A stretch of DNA of 64,000 nt from Limnanthes douglasii subsp. nivea (lineage: Eukaryota > Streptophyta > Magnoliopsida > Brassicales > Limnanthaceae), in contig JAUPFV010000005.1 in NCBI GenBank assembly GCA_036936605.1, positions 52,472,742 to 52,536,741 on the forward strand, in the 5' to 3' direction. The position numbers were made by a program, and so were the translations under genes. Below, piece by piece: positions 23,075-35,167 of the stretch. How positions within the stretch are numbered: the first letter of the stretch is position 1; each line of letters opens with the position of its first letter. The notes under the pieces are model-generated. The model ran no database searches. It saw nothing but the letters and a program-made list of their open reading frames with translations, and was not told the DNA's origin.

Positions 23075-23244
23075 ATTTATAGTAAATCTCAAAAGGGAGT
23101 CTTGATTCCTAGGAGAATTCGAAAAGATTAGTAATGATTAAAAGACGGCGCTAATGTCACCTTCATTAATGAAGAGGTTGCTTTTCAAAGAAGGTGGGTG
23201 TGAAATTCAAGGTGAAAAAACACCCAACCAAGGAGTGACACGTG
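23075..23244 (-). promoter_or_regulatory. Putative promoter of the extra ORF of B
   Basis: On the minus strand a G-box (CACGTG, 23244-23239) is followed about 160 bp later by TATAAAT (23081-23075) and about 100 bp later by the ATG at 22976. The arrangement matches C and A. It lies inside the element, near but outside the 3' LTR. Confidence 0.5.
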
Positions 23245-23397
23245 TCCCATAAACTCTAGCAGAAAACCGTTTAGATTCACAGAGCTTTTTTAGTCCGGAT
23301 AAAGCCATGATATGAATTTGAAAACCAGTCCGGGTAAAACTGCCCCTGACATCGGACTGTTTTCAGGTTTTTGACAAAGGCATTTGAACAAACACCT

Positions 23398-23411
23398 AAA
23401 AAAGGGGCTCC
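23398..23411 (+). promoter_or_regulatory. Polypurine tract of element B
   Basis: AAAAAAGGGGCTCC sits immediately before the TG of the 3' LTR, the expected primer for plus-strand DNA synthesis. C has the same tract on its own strand at 42851-42865. Confidence 0.8.
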
Positions 23412-23806
23412 TGATGAGTCCGAATATTGCTACCTCTCCGGACGGGGACAGTTCAGACTAAGATCACCAGACCGGACAGGGTAGTTCGAACACCTTACCC
23501 ATTGGACTGTTCGAACAAGGACTAAAGTACTTAAACACCAAAACACTTCTTGACTAAGATGCTTGCTCTCCTACTAAGAGCTCATGGGTCCTTGAACATG
23601 ACCCAGGTCCATTAAACATGACCCGAAAGCCCATAAAGCCCAAATACAAAGGTATAAATACCCAACCACCCGCATTAAATATGGGTAATGAAAATAAAAT
23701 ATAACCAGGCTGCTTAATTCTCCCTCTACTCCTTACTCAAACATTAAAACACCTCAAACTCTAAACAAATTACAAATTTACCCTCAGACGAAAATTAACC
23801 ACACCA
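23412..23806 (+). repeat. 3' LTR of element B
   Basis: This is the full-length 395-bp copy, TGATGAGTCCG to ACCACACCA, with TATAAATA at 23653-23660. It retains the 39 bp missing from the 5' LTR. CCTCT follows directly. Confidence 0.95.
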
Positions 23807-23811
23807 CCTCT

Positions 23812-26800
23812 GATCTCATGATTTAAAATTCTCAGCCACCTTTAAACGTAGCATATTCTCAAATGTCTTATTAGTTACCATGGTCTACCCATCTTTTTGA
23901 GCTACTAAAACTTAGAGACGATATTGATAGATAATACATGCAAACCATAGACTTTCCTAAAGTACAAGGTAGAAATATTCACTGCAGTTGTCGTCTTCTT
24001 GCACGTAATTAAGTGTGACATCTAAAAAACGACCAACCACGACAAAAAGATAATCATTAACTCTTTGTGTTTGTGGTAACCCAAAAACAATATCTTTGCT
24101 CAAACTCCTCTATGGTGGCTATGGTGTAAGCAATGGTAAATATAAACCCACATTGGAAGTCTCTTTTTTTCCATCTGACAAGTTTTGCATCCAACCATAA
24201 AACGAAGAATATCTCTCCTCAAATGTGGCAAATAAAATTGATGAGATACATATTTGAGAGTCTAATATCGACCATTATACCTCACTTCGTGCCTTTTCTC
24301 CACCATCAACAAATGTTAACACCCAAAAAGAACACCTACGAGATTATCCCAGAAAAGGTAGCCATTTCTCACAGAATAATCATTTCTCATACCAGCCTCA
24401 GTGTCCTCTAAGATGAGGCCAAAGTACGGATTCGTAGCCATCAATTCCTTCATCAACTAAACTCCAATGATTCCTACCTCAATGTGAATCATCAGGCTCT
24501 GCTTGCTCAGTGCATCAATTACAAGATTAAATGCCTCATGTGTGTATTTAATAGAAAATGTGAAATCATGGGTGAACGTTATCCACTGAGCATGACATGT
24601 AGATAGTTTGTCTTGGCTTTGTAAGTTCTTCGATTCACAGAATTAATGTATAACACGAAATGTTTTGTAAGGGAGATACAAACTTTGGCACTTTAATGCC
24701 CGAACAAAAACATAGAATTTGACATTATAAGTATTGTAGTTGAGTTTTGAGCCACTCAACTTCTCACTGAAATAGGCCACAGGTTGTCCCCCTTTGCGAA
24801 ACACAACCTAAATACCATATACATACACATCACATTGTAACTCAAATCCCTTAGAGAAATCAAGTAAAACCAAAATAGGTGCGGTTGTCAATCATACATC
24901 AATCTATTCAACGTTGATGTTCTTCAGGTGTCTAATAAAAAGTATTTCCTCTCATAAAGTCTGTAATAAGTTTCATAATGTTACAGAATTACAAATGAAC
25001 CGCCAATAGAACGAAACCAACCCATGAAAAAAATAAACTTCAGTAATAGAGGTAGGAATTGGCCAATCACAAAAGGTTGCCACTTTGGACTTATCAAGTG
25101 ATTGACCATGTTTTGAAACAACATACCTAAGAAATATGACAAAATCTATCATAAAAGAACACTTGTTGTTTCCTCAATAAAGCTCTTATTGCCTCGGAAC
25201 TAAAACTACTTTTCGCAGATGTTGAAGGTGTAAGTCTTTGTTAGTAATGTAAATCAGGATGTTATTAGAGTAAACAACCAAAACGTTTCCAATGAATGGA
25301 TAAAATATTTGATTCATTACCATCATAAAAGTACTAGGGGAATTAGAAAGACCAAAAGACATAACAATCCACTTAAACAAACCTTCTTGGGTCAACTGGC
25401 TACAAACATTCTCATTAAACCATCTTTATTTGCCGTCAACAAAGCTTGAACTTCACATGGACTGATGCTCTACCGAATATACCTTTTAGTCAACAACTTC
25501 TCAACCTGTATTTTTAATTCTTTGTCATCCTTAAGACTCATCATATAGTGAGATCAATTTGTAAAGCTAGCTCATTGGAATAGAGAAATATGATGTTGAA
25601 TATATCGCAATGGCGGAAACCCAGTAAGTAACTCATCTGGAAAAATATCTGCAAACTGCACTAGTAATGGCTGAATCTGCTCAGGTACTTCAACAAATTC
25701 ATCAGTACATTCTTTCACAATGAGCAGGTACACAATTCTAAAGTAAAAAACATTCTCTAGATAGGTTTATGCACCTATAAACTTCTACTAGGAAGTTATG
25801 CTACAAAATGTGATGGTTTTGGAGTCATTTCTCTAGATGGTACCAATACAATCTTGCTATTATTCATCATAAAACTATACTGATTCTTCATAACATCAAG
25901 AATACAACCCCTACCAAACTACCATGGACGTCCTGACAATAGATGGCAAGAATTCATATTAATCACATTACACCATGATTTATCCTTGTAACTTCCAATA
26001 AAAAATATAACTGAACAACATATAAAAACTGTTACCTTGCTGCCCCTCTTCAACAATGCCACTTTTTAAGGGCTTGGATGAGCTTTAGTCTTCAATACTA
26101 GTTTTTGAATAACCTCTTTAGAAATCATATTATTGCAACTAGCTCAATCGATCAAGATCTTGCAAACTTTTCCCTAATGTTGCATGAAGATTGAAAGATT
26201 ATATTTCTAAACTAATCATCACTGTCATTGCTACCCTTATGCATAAAATAGACACACCTAATTACCAATAGTTGCATCATCCCCACAAAACAAAATCTTC
26301 ATAATTCCCGTCATAGAAATCAGTACCCCTTTGATCGAATTCCTCGCACAATTAGCTTATGCAAACAAACCCTTTCGATTGTTGTGGCTTTGTACACTCT
26401 CCTGATAGTTAAAACGCCTAATCTAAGAAGAAGTTTCAAGCCAAACTAGTGGTGTACGTTGTACTAGATGAGTATTACTTACAACCAATTTTTTGGGAAA
26501 TGCCATGATTGATGCATTAACATTATCTCCCCCATATGAAAATTATTTTTCAAGATGTAAAACACCATAATATGCTTTGGAAACATTAATCGAATCAAAC
26601 ATATTCAAAGAATCTTGAAACTTCTATCTCATTCTTCTTATAATATGAGGCACCAACTGATCTTTTATTTCAAAAAGATCAAAAGGATTCTGAAGCTTGT
26701 AAAAATTAGAAATATATTCATCAAAAAATTTCGAACATTATTTTAAATTTTAGAATTTTTTATACATGATCCTGGCATAATTAAAAGGAAAAAACACAAC

Positions 26801-27385
26801 CCTCATATGTTTTACGAATTTAACCCAATTCAAAATTTATATTTAACTTGCCTTAAACGAGTCTGCTTCAATTACTGCCACCATGATGCAGCCCAAACCT
26901 GAAATTTGGTTGCAATTAACTGAAACCTCTTATCATCTGGAACGTCTTTGAAGTCTAAAATATATTTTACTAATGCAATTCAATCTACAAATTCCTCTAG
27001 TTAAAGTACCTCATGGAAATCTGGAATTTCAAGTCTAATACCTGATTCTCATCCATTGTTCGTGTTTTAATTATAACCATGGTTTGGAAGTTGTTTGAAA
27101 TATGGTTCGCAAGGATTTATTGGATGAAAAGTACATCTTCCTAAATACCTCTTTTGTTCAAACAGCTTCACGTCCTCATCGTGTTCTTTCTCTGGACTCG
27201 TTGGCTGATTATTCGAGCATAGAACTCGGAACCTGTCAATAGCTAGTCTTTAAAACACATCTTGGAATTGGTCCACATGATTCCCCAATATCTTGATGGT
27301 GTGCTCCAATATACCAAATCAATAATCATACCTCTCTGGTTTTTTAAGAGGCATATGTATAATGAACTCATGCTCTCATATCAAA
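23812..27385 (-). pseudogene. gag-pol of element D (gag, protease, RT, RNase H, part of integrase)
   Basis: Clearest is RT at 25395-25186: GLFKWIVMSFGLSNSPSTFM, FIGNVLVVYSNNILIY (the catalytic DD is changed to NN), then DLHLQHLRKV. Upstream (higher coordinates, about 25900-26110) a protease-to-RT linker of chromovirus style is legible: LVLKTKAHPSP, VALLKRGSKVTV, SWCNVINMNSCHLLSGRPW. Gag-like text lies around 26500-27100, and RNase H to integrase remnants fill 24990-23812. Stops and frameshifts occur throughout. It is a Ty3/gypsy element of a different lineage from B, resembling chromoviruses; no chromodomain was identified. Confidence 0.68.
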
Positions 27386-27860
27386 TGATGTAGCATAATA
27401 TTAATAAGAAAAAGATAAATAAAATTATCTGCATAGGATAACAAAATTCTAAAAAAATTATTAAGAAAAGTGTATCAATAAAAAATGTGTCTTAAGTTTA
27501 GGGTATAAGACTTATAATGTAAAGAACACCTGGAACTCTACTGAGACAATATGGAAATAAAATAACACAATCCTACCAAATTCGGATACAATCCGATTTG
27601 ATTTTATATTTAAAATACTTTCCTAATCTAACTTAATTATTTTTTAAAAACACAAAAGTATGGGCCTCTTAATCGTGGAATTCAGAGCCCAAACTTTGTG
27701 ACCATGATTTTATCCTTTATTATGATTTTGAACTATTAGGCTTATCGAGACAGTCAGTTTGAGTACCAATTCTCCCAATTATGATACCCGAGTGTAGAAC
27801 AAAACTCATTTATGTTTTTCAAGTATCTCAAAATAATTGTGGATCTGCTCAAATACAGCA
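27386..27860 (-). repeat. 5' LTR of element D (right copy)
   Basis: It begins TGATGTAGCATAAT and ends AAATACAGCA, followed by AATAT, the same five bases that precede the left LTR. Matching landmarks include ATACCCGAGTGTAGAA. The length is about 475 bp. Confidence 0.65.
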
Positions 27861-28613
27861 AATATGGTCTATTGATCAGAATGGTACACAATATGGTGGT
27901 TAGTGGTGGTCAACATATGCGTTAGGAAGCTTAATATCCCAATGAAGATAATTACGATGAAGTAGATTATGTGACCTACTCCATGTTAAGGGTCTTTTAT
28001 CAGTACATCACTAGATGCAAGCTCTGTAACCGCTCGAGTTGCTCAAGGGCTTATGATCCTAATGGATATTTTGAGTATGATTCCTCCAATGAAACTAGAA
28101 AGAGACACTATCATCGCAACAGTTTCTGATCTACTAGAAAGAGCATGATGCATACGCCTTTCCACCACATTGGTTAAATAAGTGAACCATGTAAATACGA
28201 GCATCGTCCAGAGAGGAAATAAACAGATGTTCCTCATTCTCAACCATATAACTTATCATCTAAGAAAAAATTCTATCAAGCTCCTCCAATGCAATAAAAC
28301 TACCCCAACCTCCATTACTGCACCTAGAGAGTCAACATAATATATTCCGATGAGCCAAACTAACCCTTTAGTGGTTCCTTTAATAGGTTAGACAAGTCTT
28401 TATTGTCCAGGTTAAGAACCACCACCATTCTCCCACATACTAGGATTAAAACCTGTAAAATTATGATTATGCCATTAGTTACACAATGTCTTAATCAGCT
28501 TTAGTAATCATCATATCCATTCTTCGGGAAAATGAACCACAATCTCTTCAGTTCATTTCCTGCTAACTAGGGTTTTGGCTTCATTGAAATCCTGCTTGCA
28601 CTAAAGCTCTTGT

Positions 28614-29440
28614 ATGAATACTTACATCAAAGTTCGGAAACTACAAATGAATAAGTATGATGATGTTAGAGATCTAAAATACCATATAAAGTGGTTCAAG
28701 GATAATGTTTTGTGTTTTCGAGACCTTGATAGCCTTATGTGCAAGGCATTCTTCATGACCTTTAGAGGTAGTTATCCATTTTTGTTCATCAGTTTCTATT
28801 GGGCAGCATCCTAAGCTTAATCATCTCACAGACTTCAATCATAAACCAATACATTGGTTTTAAAGTTATCAATGAAGATGGTAATTACATAAGAAAAAGG
28901 TATATGGGATATCTAAGATTACACTCACCAGTTTGTTCATACAATGACTTAATTTCAGAATTATTACCACTTAGTATTAGTTGCATCTTATAGATAAAAA
29001 TGGATGAAACTATGAGGGAAAGAATAGTATGGATTCCAAACCCTTCATACCATCTTTTGGAAATAATAGTGAGCCACTCATAGTTGTACAAGTTCAAGAA
29101 ATAAGGCATCTGCAAGGGATTCCAACTTTTAAGCCAAACTTAGCTGAAGTAATGGCAAAGTCGATACATCAAAACTGCCAAAGTCAAGGCTAAAATGGAG
29201 AGATATGAATGTGTTACAAATATCATGTGTTACAAATATAGGAATATATATATATATATAAATGTACAATGCCAACATCAAACATAAACCTATTTTATAG
29301 AAGTACATATCAAGTACTCGGTTTCACTCATGATAACTATGGATGATTCGCAGCTCGGTACCAAGATGAGGTGATAATTATAGTTGAGATATGAAATATA
29401 TCAGTTATGATAGTGAGGATAGACACTGGTAGTTCAGACA
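28614..29440 (+). pseudogene. gag and protease relics of element E
   Basis: At 28650-28790 MNKYDDVRDLKYHIKWFKD and LMCKAFFMTFRGS align in order with the gag core of F (MEKYDGSKYPNSHLEQFKN, LLCRTFSQTFKGS). At 29415-29470 VRIDTGSSDNMIFNSTYNKM is a clear aspartic protease active site (DTG codons 29422-29430). The stretch between them is unreadable. The gene is non-functional. Confidence 0.6.
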
Positions 29441-29999
29441 ATATGATATTTAATAGTACATATAATAAGATGTGAGGTGCCCTAATCATAATATAATCTA
29501 TGAGGATTTAGTCTAGGGTCACTTGATTAGATACGCTAGGATAATTAAACTTGGATATGTCTTTAGGATAACAAGAATTAAATAAGAAGGTTTAGTGTTT
29601 GTTCATGATAGTGATGTATCTTTTTCGTACATCTTGATTTTTGGAGAGCATTGATTGTATCAGATGTATGTTGTAGTTTCAATATTTCATTAATGATTTT
29701 GATACATAATGAATAACAAGGTTAGTGTGATAAGAGAAAATCATAAACCATTAACGAAGTGTTATACAACCTCTTTAACCTTTAAGAAATAGTAACAAAT
29801 AAGGGCATTGATTAATTTTAATGATATGGATGACCATAGATAGGCCTCTTATTTAATCGAGCGAGAGGAAGAGAGTGAGCGCATAAAAATATTGGTAAAC
29901 CCTGCTATTCACCTAAGCCGAGACATACCAACTAACATCGAGATAGACTATCTCTTAATTGCAGGTTTGACTAATTAATAAAAATAGGAAATCACTATC

Positions 30000-30560
30000 T
30001 CAGCAAAAATAGCTAAAGCAACAATAGTTGAGGTAAACATGCTCAGTAAAGTAGGCCACACTAGAGAAGCATTTTACAATGTGTGGATAACAAACCCAAT
30101 GTTTGGGAATACGTATAATGGCAGGGAGGGATATGTGTTGACTTCACATAATTATATAAGATATGTCTCAATGATCATTTTCATATTCCAACAATTGAAC
30201 TTTTACTCGATGCAACATCTAAAATCTGCATATGAAAGTTAACATTTTTACCCAATTTGATCTCAAAAATACTAGGCTCACATATGAGAGGTTGGTTAAG
30301 AAAACTTTTTTAACCCATTTTAGTTGAATCTTACATGCTTACATGAATGACATGTTGGTCACTAGAACTTATAATAAGTTTCATTTGATAAATCTTACTG
30401 AAACTATCTTCAACCTTAGAATAATCAACTTAAATGTTAATGTAGAAAAAGTCACCTTCAAGGTAAGATTAACAAAGATTATGGGGTACACGGTGAGTGA
30501 AAAGCATAGAGGTAGACGCTGCAGAATTTTCAAATCGGTTATTGTATAGCCTTCATGCGC
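30000..30560 (+). pseudogene. Reverse transcriptase relic of element E
   Basis: VGHTREAFYNVWITNPMFGN at 30051-30110 corresponds to the VGHIKESSYPLWTSNPVLVK segment of A. MNDMLVTRTYNKFHLINLTE at 30343-30400 corresponds to YIDDMLVK...HLADLRE; the first Asp of the YIDD box is Asn. NVNVEKVTFKVRLTKIMGYT near 30440-30495 corresponds to LKLNPEKCSFGVRSSKFLGL. The codons between are disrupted. Confidence 0.6.
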
Positions 30561-31149
30561 GGTAACAAAGTTCAGATGATGGCAATATGACAATTTACTC
30601 TTAACAAATATGTTGCGCAATTTTTAGTAAAGTGTTACCCTCTCTTACAAATACTAAAATGGGATCCAATATTAAATTAGACCCCATATTTCAATGAGGA
30701 TTTCAAAAACATTCAAGAATTCATTTACATTCTTAGAAGTATTAACAAAAATAAAGTCAGGCGAGTCTATATTTTTTGTATTTTATTATTTTATACTATA
30801 TGGTTAGTGCAATAATTGGAAAATAAGGAAATCCATCTAGATCCATATACTATATTAGTAGGATCAACTAGACGTCAATACTCGCTACCTACTGTTAGAG
30901 AAACTTGTTTTAGATCTAGTCATTCTGACAACAAATATAAGACCCCACTTTCAGGTTCATACTATTATATTTAGAACCTCGTTTTCTAAAAAAATAAATA
31001 GAAGCCTCGTATATATAGTAAACTAACCAGATTTTAAATAAAGTTAGCCAACTAGGATATTAAATTTGACCCAATAATAACAATCAAGGCTCAAACCTTA
31101 AAAGATTTACTGATTGAATTTTAATCAGAAGATCTTTTCCTTTGGCAGA

Positions 31150-32400
31150 CAAGACATAATTAACTTAACATGTGTGGAAATATGGGGGAAGTAGGTTTTG
31201 CAACAAGATTTCAATTGATTAATCCCTCAAGAGAAACTATGAGCCGCGTTATCAAGTTTAAGTTTTTTGTTTATAACAATAAGGCAGACTCCAAAGTTGT
31301 TAAAGTTGGGCTTGGGTTAGCTAATATTTATAAGGATAAAATAGTGAAGCTACTTACGGAGGATTTTTTAGTCAAGTGATATTTGAACAAGTAATAAGGG
31401 TAGAGAATGAAGCAGTCAATACACTCATATTTTTTGCGTGTATAGATTCAACACCAAGGGTGATCCTTCAAAAAACATTCTTTAATCACTTTATCAAACA
31501 TATATATATATATATATATAGTTGAAGCCTTGTATATATAAGACCTCATAAGACCTTTGCTTGAATATATTGGACCCGAAAAAGTCGTGTTTGATGTGCA
31601 AGAATTCCAAGATGGAGAATAAAGTTCACAGTATGGTTAAAAACACTACATAGAAGAATCCTATTGTAAGAGTATTAGTGTCCTACCATAATGGAAAATA
31701 CAACAAACTTTGGGAAAATATGATGCACACTCTTCCCAAGTCAATATGGTTCCCATATGCACCCTTAGAAATAATTTCAGAAGTTATTTCTATCAAGATA
31801 TGAGGCGTGCATATTGTAAGACCCTTTCCAAAGGATTCATAAAGAGGATGAGTATTATTGTTGCATGCGGATTATATTTCAAAATGGGTAGAAGCACGAC
31901 CATTAGGAAAAATCACAGGATATGAAGTTATTAAATTCCTTAAGAAAACATCTAGTTTTAATATGGGATACCAAAACTTATCATAAAATACAATGTAACA
32001 TATTTCCAAAATGACTGTTATCCCGCGGAACAATAGGTAGAAACCAAAAAGATTCTTCTCAGTTCCTTCCACATGAAAACAATATGGTGGAATTCATTTA
32101 CAAAATAATAACATATGACATAAAATAATGTTAGAAGGTGCAGATGTCTGATTTCTTGTAGAAAGTCTTATGGTCATACAAAATTATTCAAATAACTGCA
32201 GTGATTGAAATACTGTTTGCTCTGGTATATGGAATGATAGCAGTAGTCTCAGCCAAAACTTGTACGCCTTTATATAGAGTATACACATATTTGAATGAAA
32301 GAACGTCGAAGCTAGAAATAATTAACTCGAAGTTATTGAAGATGATAAGATTAATGCTCGCCTGTGATGAGAGCACTAAAAAAATCTTATGAGGAACATA
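31150..32400 (+). pseudogene. Archaeal-type RNase H and integrase relics of element E
   Basis: GFATRFQLINPSRETMSRVI and FKFFVYNNKADSKVVKVGLG (31190-31320) match the second RNase H of Tat elements (GAGVCLTSPYGDKMYQVICF, FRASNNEPEYEAAIAGLKLA in C). Integrase follows: ADYISKWVEARPLGKITGYE at about 31868-31930, and FALVYGMIAVVSAKT at about 32216-32265, the latter equal to FALVYGMDAIAPIEA of B. Many stops are present. Confidence 0.6.
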
Positions 32401-33145
32401 TATGATTTAAAAGACCTCTTTAAAAGCTCTAAAATCTGAGACAAAGTTCGTGGAATAGTGTATTTCCATGCTACAGACAAAGCTCATAGAAACTTGCTCG
32501 AAACTAGTAATGACAACACCCTTAAAATAAACAAAAATAAAATTTTATGGCTGATTCTCGATACTATCATACACAAAGAAAGAAGTCTACGCATTCAAAA
32601 GTGATCACTTTATTTGGGATAAAAAAGTCTTGACATTACATAGTCTTATTGTAAAAATCAGAAACATCTTTAAAGCTCATAAATTTACAATTGCTCCAAA
32701 AAAAATATCCATAGTATGAGATTATTTCTAGCGGTCCAGACTACAAAGTCACATATAAGAAGCATGAGAAGAAAAGTAAATGAAAAAAAGGTTTATACTT
32801 ATGATAGTTTTGTTGCTAAAATTAGAAGTTAAAATAGGGAATTGATTTAAAAAGAATACCTCATCAAATTAAAGATAGTAACATTCATACATAAAAATAT
32901 GTTCCCCATATGGATACTTTAATTTAAAGCACTTACCTCATAGCATATCAACTATTAAAATATAAAAGAAAAAGAATTCAAAGTTGTTCAAAAGGATCAT
33001 TATGCTCAGTTGAGATAGTGGATGAAAGAGAAACGGTAACATTGGATCCGGTTATAGAAGGAGGATTACTTACACCTTCAAATGCAGTGTAAATAATATT
33101 TGTAACTCCAACACTCGAAGAAAAATCCCCGGTAAGATTAGTAAC

Positions 33146-33521
33146 TAGTGAGGATTATTTTTGTCTGAGGGTAATTTGGTCAGACGTTTTGTTGTGTTTT
33201 AAAGGTAGTTAATGTTTAAGTGGTTTATAGTGAGAGATTTGAACTGCCTGGTTGTATTAAATGTTCATTACCCTAATTAATGAAAGTGGTTGGGTATTTA
33301 TACCCTTAATTATGGGCCACGTGGTCTTTCGGGTCATACTTATGGAATCGGGTCGAGTTCAAAAACCCATTAGTTTATTAAGAAGATTATCAATTAGCTT
33401 AATCATAATGTGATTAGATTTTAATACTTTAGTCCTATTCGGATGGTTGAGTGGGTGGTTTTTGTCCGAATTTCTCCTGTCCGGTTTCTACAGTGAGTGG
33501 TGAGAAAATCCGGACTCATCA
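33146..33521 (-). repeat. Solo LTR of a Tat family related to B and C
   Basis: It starts TAGTGAGGATTATTTTTG (ancestral TGGTGTGGAT-type start) and ends CCGGACTCATCA. Inside are the conserved blocks GTGGTTGGGTATTTATACCC and GGGCCACGTGGTCTTTCGGG, shared with the solo LTR at 58098. The flanks GTAAC (33141-33145) and ATAAC (33522-33526) are a near-perfect target duplication. No internal retroelement sequence adjoins, so it is an LTR-LTR recombination product. The strand is inferred from the TATA box on the minus strand. Confidence 0.82.
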
Positions 33522-33739
33522 ATAACGACTACAAAGAGAGGAGTAACGATAATTTAAATTTCAACTATAAAGAATCATATAGGAAATATTATGACTACCA
33601 TTTACATAATCCACAAGGCGTTTGTCTTTACTATAGGGACTTGTCCATTCAACAAATTGTGTTCAACGTGTAACCGGAGAATATGACCAAATATAATATA
33701 AGTCCAAATATGGAAACTCTTTAAGGATTGTAATCATAA

Positions 33740-34726
33740 ACTTATATTCAGCATTATCCACAACGTTACTAATAGTTGATTGAAAATATTTTTCGAACTC
33801 TTTTACAAATTTTACATGTTGAAGATGGTCAAGTTTTATTTTTTTCACCAATTTATCTTTCTGCACGTTATGTTTCCATGGTCCTCTTTAATTTTTCACT
33901 CTTCAAAAGGTTATATTCTCTCTCAGACAAAATATATATCTGACTTATTCGAGCGAGCGTGGCCTCTGACAACGAGACGGTAGATAACTCGTTTGAAACC
34001 AATGCTCGATACTTTACGACTGATGGTGTTCCTTTGTCAGACCCAACTCTATATCGAACTCTTGTAGGGATCTTGTTCTATCTTACAGTTACCCATCCAC
34101 ATATAACTTATGTTGTTTATGTGGTTAGTCAGTTTGTTACTGCTCCTACATTCGTCCAATGGAGAGTTGTTCTTCGAATATTTACATATCTTTGTGGCAC
34201 TTAGTTCTAGAGAATTTTGTTTCTTTTGACCTCTTCACTTGAATTGCGTGCCTATAATGATGCTGATTAGGATAGTGATCCTCCTGAACGAAAATATACT
34301 ATTGGTTTATGTATCTTCCTTGGAGATTCATTAATCTCATTGAAAAAAAAAGAAATAAGATGTTGTCTCTAGATCGTCTACTGAAGCTGAGTACCGGGTT
34401 ATGGTCGTAACCACATGTGAGATTGTTGGTTACGATGGCTTCTTGCAAATATGAGGGTTAATGTTACTAAACTCACTTCCTTACATTGTGATAAGAAAAG
34501 CGTCCTGTCGATATCAAAGAATTATGTTTTTCATGAAATGGCAAAGCACATTGAAATAGATTGTCACTTCACTCAACATCATCTTCAGATCGTCACCATC
34601 TCACTTCCATATGTTCCATAAGCTTTGCGGGTTGTTAATATTTTCACAAAAACTCATTGAACAACGTAGTTTTTTTTGTGATAAACTCTCAATACTTATT
34701 AGCGTTGCGTCGTGAGTTTGAGAAAG
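33740..34726 (+). pseudogene. Second Ty1/copia fragment: end of RT and RNase H
   Basis: SSKGYILSQTKYISDLFERA (33896-33955) is the end of copia RT. In the next frame, TVDNSFETNARY, LSDPTLYRTLVGILFYLTVT, and HPHITYVVYVVSQFVTAPT lead into RNase H: ERKYTIGLCIFLGDSLIS, then STEAEYRVM near 34381-34400. Near 34630 VVNIFTKTH recalls the terminal LADIFTK motif. Frameshifts and stops are frequent. Nothing of gag, protease or integrase is present. Confidence 0.82.
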
Positions 34727-34861
34727 TGTTAAAGTACATAGTCCAAACTTGTAGCTCTTTATTTTATCTATAAATATGAGCATATGCTATATATAATTCT
34801 TACGCTTTCTAAATAACAAAATTTTAATCGTCTTCGTTCGTTTCTCTATATTTTTCACACT
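34727..34861 (+). repeat. 3' LTR remnant of the second copia element
   Basis: TGTTAAAGTACATAG begins right after the pol terminus, as in many copia elements. TATAAATA lies near 34769. The far end is not fixed, because a SINE is inserted at 34862 and the sequence beyond has no second copy to compare. Confidence 0.5.
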
Positions 34862-34968
34862 TTTTTTTTTCGGAGGGAACCCGCAGCCGCTACTCAGAGT
34901 GCAATGAGTGCGCACAGGGTAAACCCTCAGTCTGACGCGATAGCCTGCAAACCAACGCCAGAAGGTAC
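34862..34968 (-). mobile_element. 5'-truncated SINE with poly(A) and 12-bp target duplication
   Basis: The GC-rich 107-bp insert lies in AT-rich DNA. It is flanked by perfect copies of ATTTTTCACACT (34850-34861 and 34969-34980). On the minus strand it ends CTGCGGGTTCCCTCCG followed by about nine A. Target duplications of this length and a poly(A) tail are hallmarks of LINE-mediated retroposition. The body (GGGTTTACCCTGTGCGCAC on the minus strand) resembles a widespread plant SINE tail; the family name is not certain. Confidence 0.78.
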
Positions 34969-35121
34969 ATTTTTCACACTGCGTATTATTTGTATTGGTA
35001 TCTACTTATCTAATATATTTTTTTGTTAATTATCTTTTTCATTAAGACATGTCTTTAAAAGGTTTAATATAAGATATATTAATAAAACATTTTGAAATAT
35101 TTGTACAGATAAAATTTGAAG

Positions 35122-35125
<4 letters not shown>

Positions 35126-35162
<37 letters not shown>
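35126..35162. repeat. (AT)n microsatellite
   Basis: About 17 AT dinucleotides in a row. Similar shorter runs occur at 31500-31520, near 54955 and near 56496. Confidence 0.95.

Positions 35163-35167
<5 letters not shown>

Larger units (their letters stand above)
14104..23806 (+). mobile_element. Element B: complete Tat-lineage Ty3/gypsy retrotransposon (9703 bp)
   Basis: Two near-identical LTRs (14104-14459 and 23412-23806) are flanked by a perfect 5-bp duplication, CCTCT (14099-14103 and 23807-23811). The element contains a primer-binding site, gag-protease, RT-RNase H-integrase, a convergent extra ORF and a polypurine tract. By hand count the LTRs differ at about 9 of 356 aligned positions plus a 39-bp deletion in the 5' LTR. 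Coding parts carry several stops and small deletions, so it needs trans-acting proteins to move. It is inserted in the integrase region of element D. Confidence 0.96.
12723..27860 (-). mobile_element. Element D: old Ty3/gypsy retrotransposon, split by element B
   Basis: Two diverged but clearly homologous LTR-like segments start with TGATG at 12723 and 27386. Both contain the shared landmark ATACCCGAGTGTAGAA and the start of the shared cofactor GAGACRGT...GAGTA. Between them, reading on the minus strand, lie gag, protease, RT, RNase H and integrase relics in the correct order from right to left. Candidate target duplications AATAT flank it (12718-12722 and 27861-27865). Element B interrupts the integrase part at 14104. 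Protein matches are patchy and full of stops, so D is much older than B. Confidence 0.72.
27866..33140 (+). mobile_element. Element E: heavily decayed Tat-like Ty3/gypsy element
   Basis: Plus-strand relics appear in the order gag, protease, RT, archaeal-type RNase H, integrase, without a convincing LTR. The content is AT-rich with stops in every frame. The RNase H relic argues for the Tat lineage. Element D appears to have inserted near its 5' part. Borders are approximate; 32530-33140 contains nothing I can identify. Confidence 0.55.
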
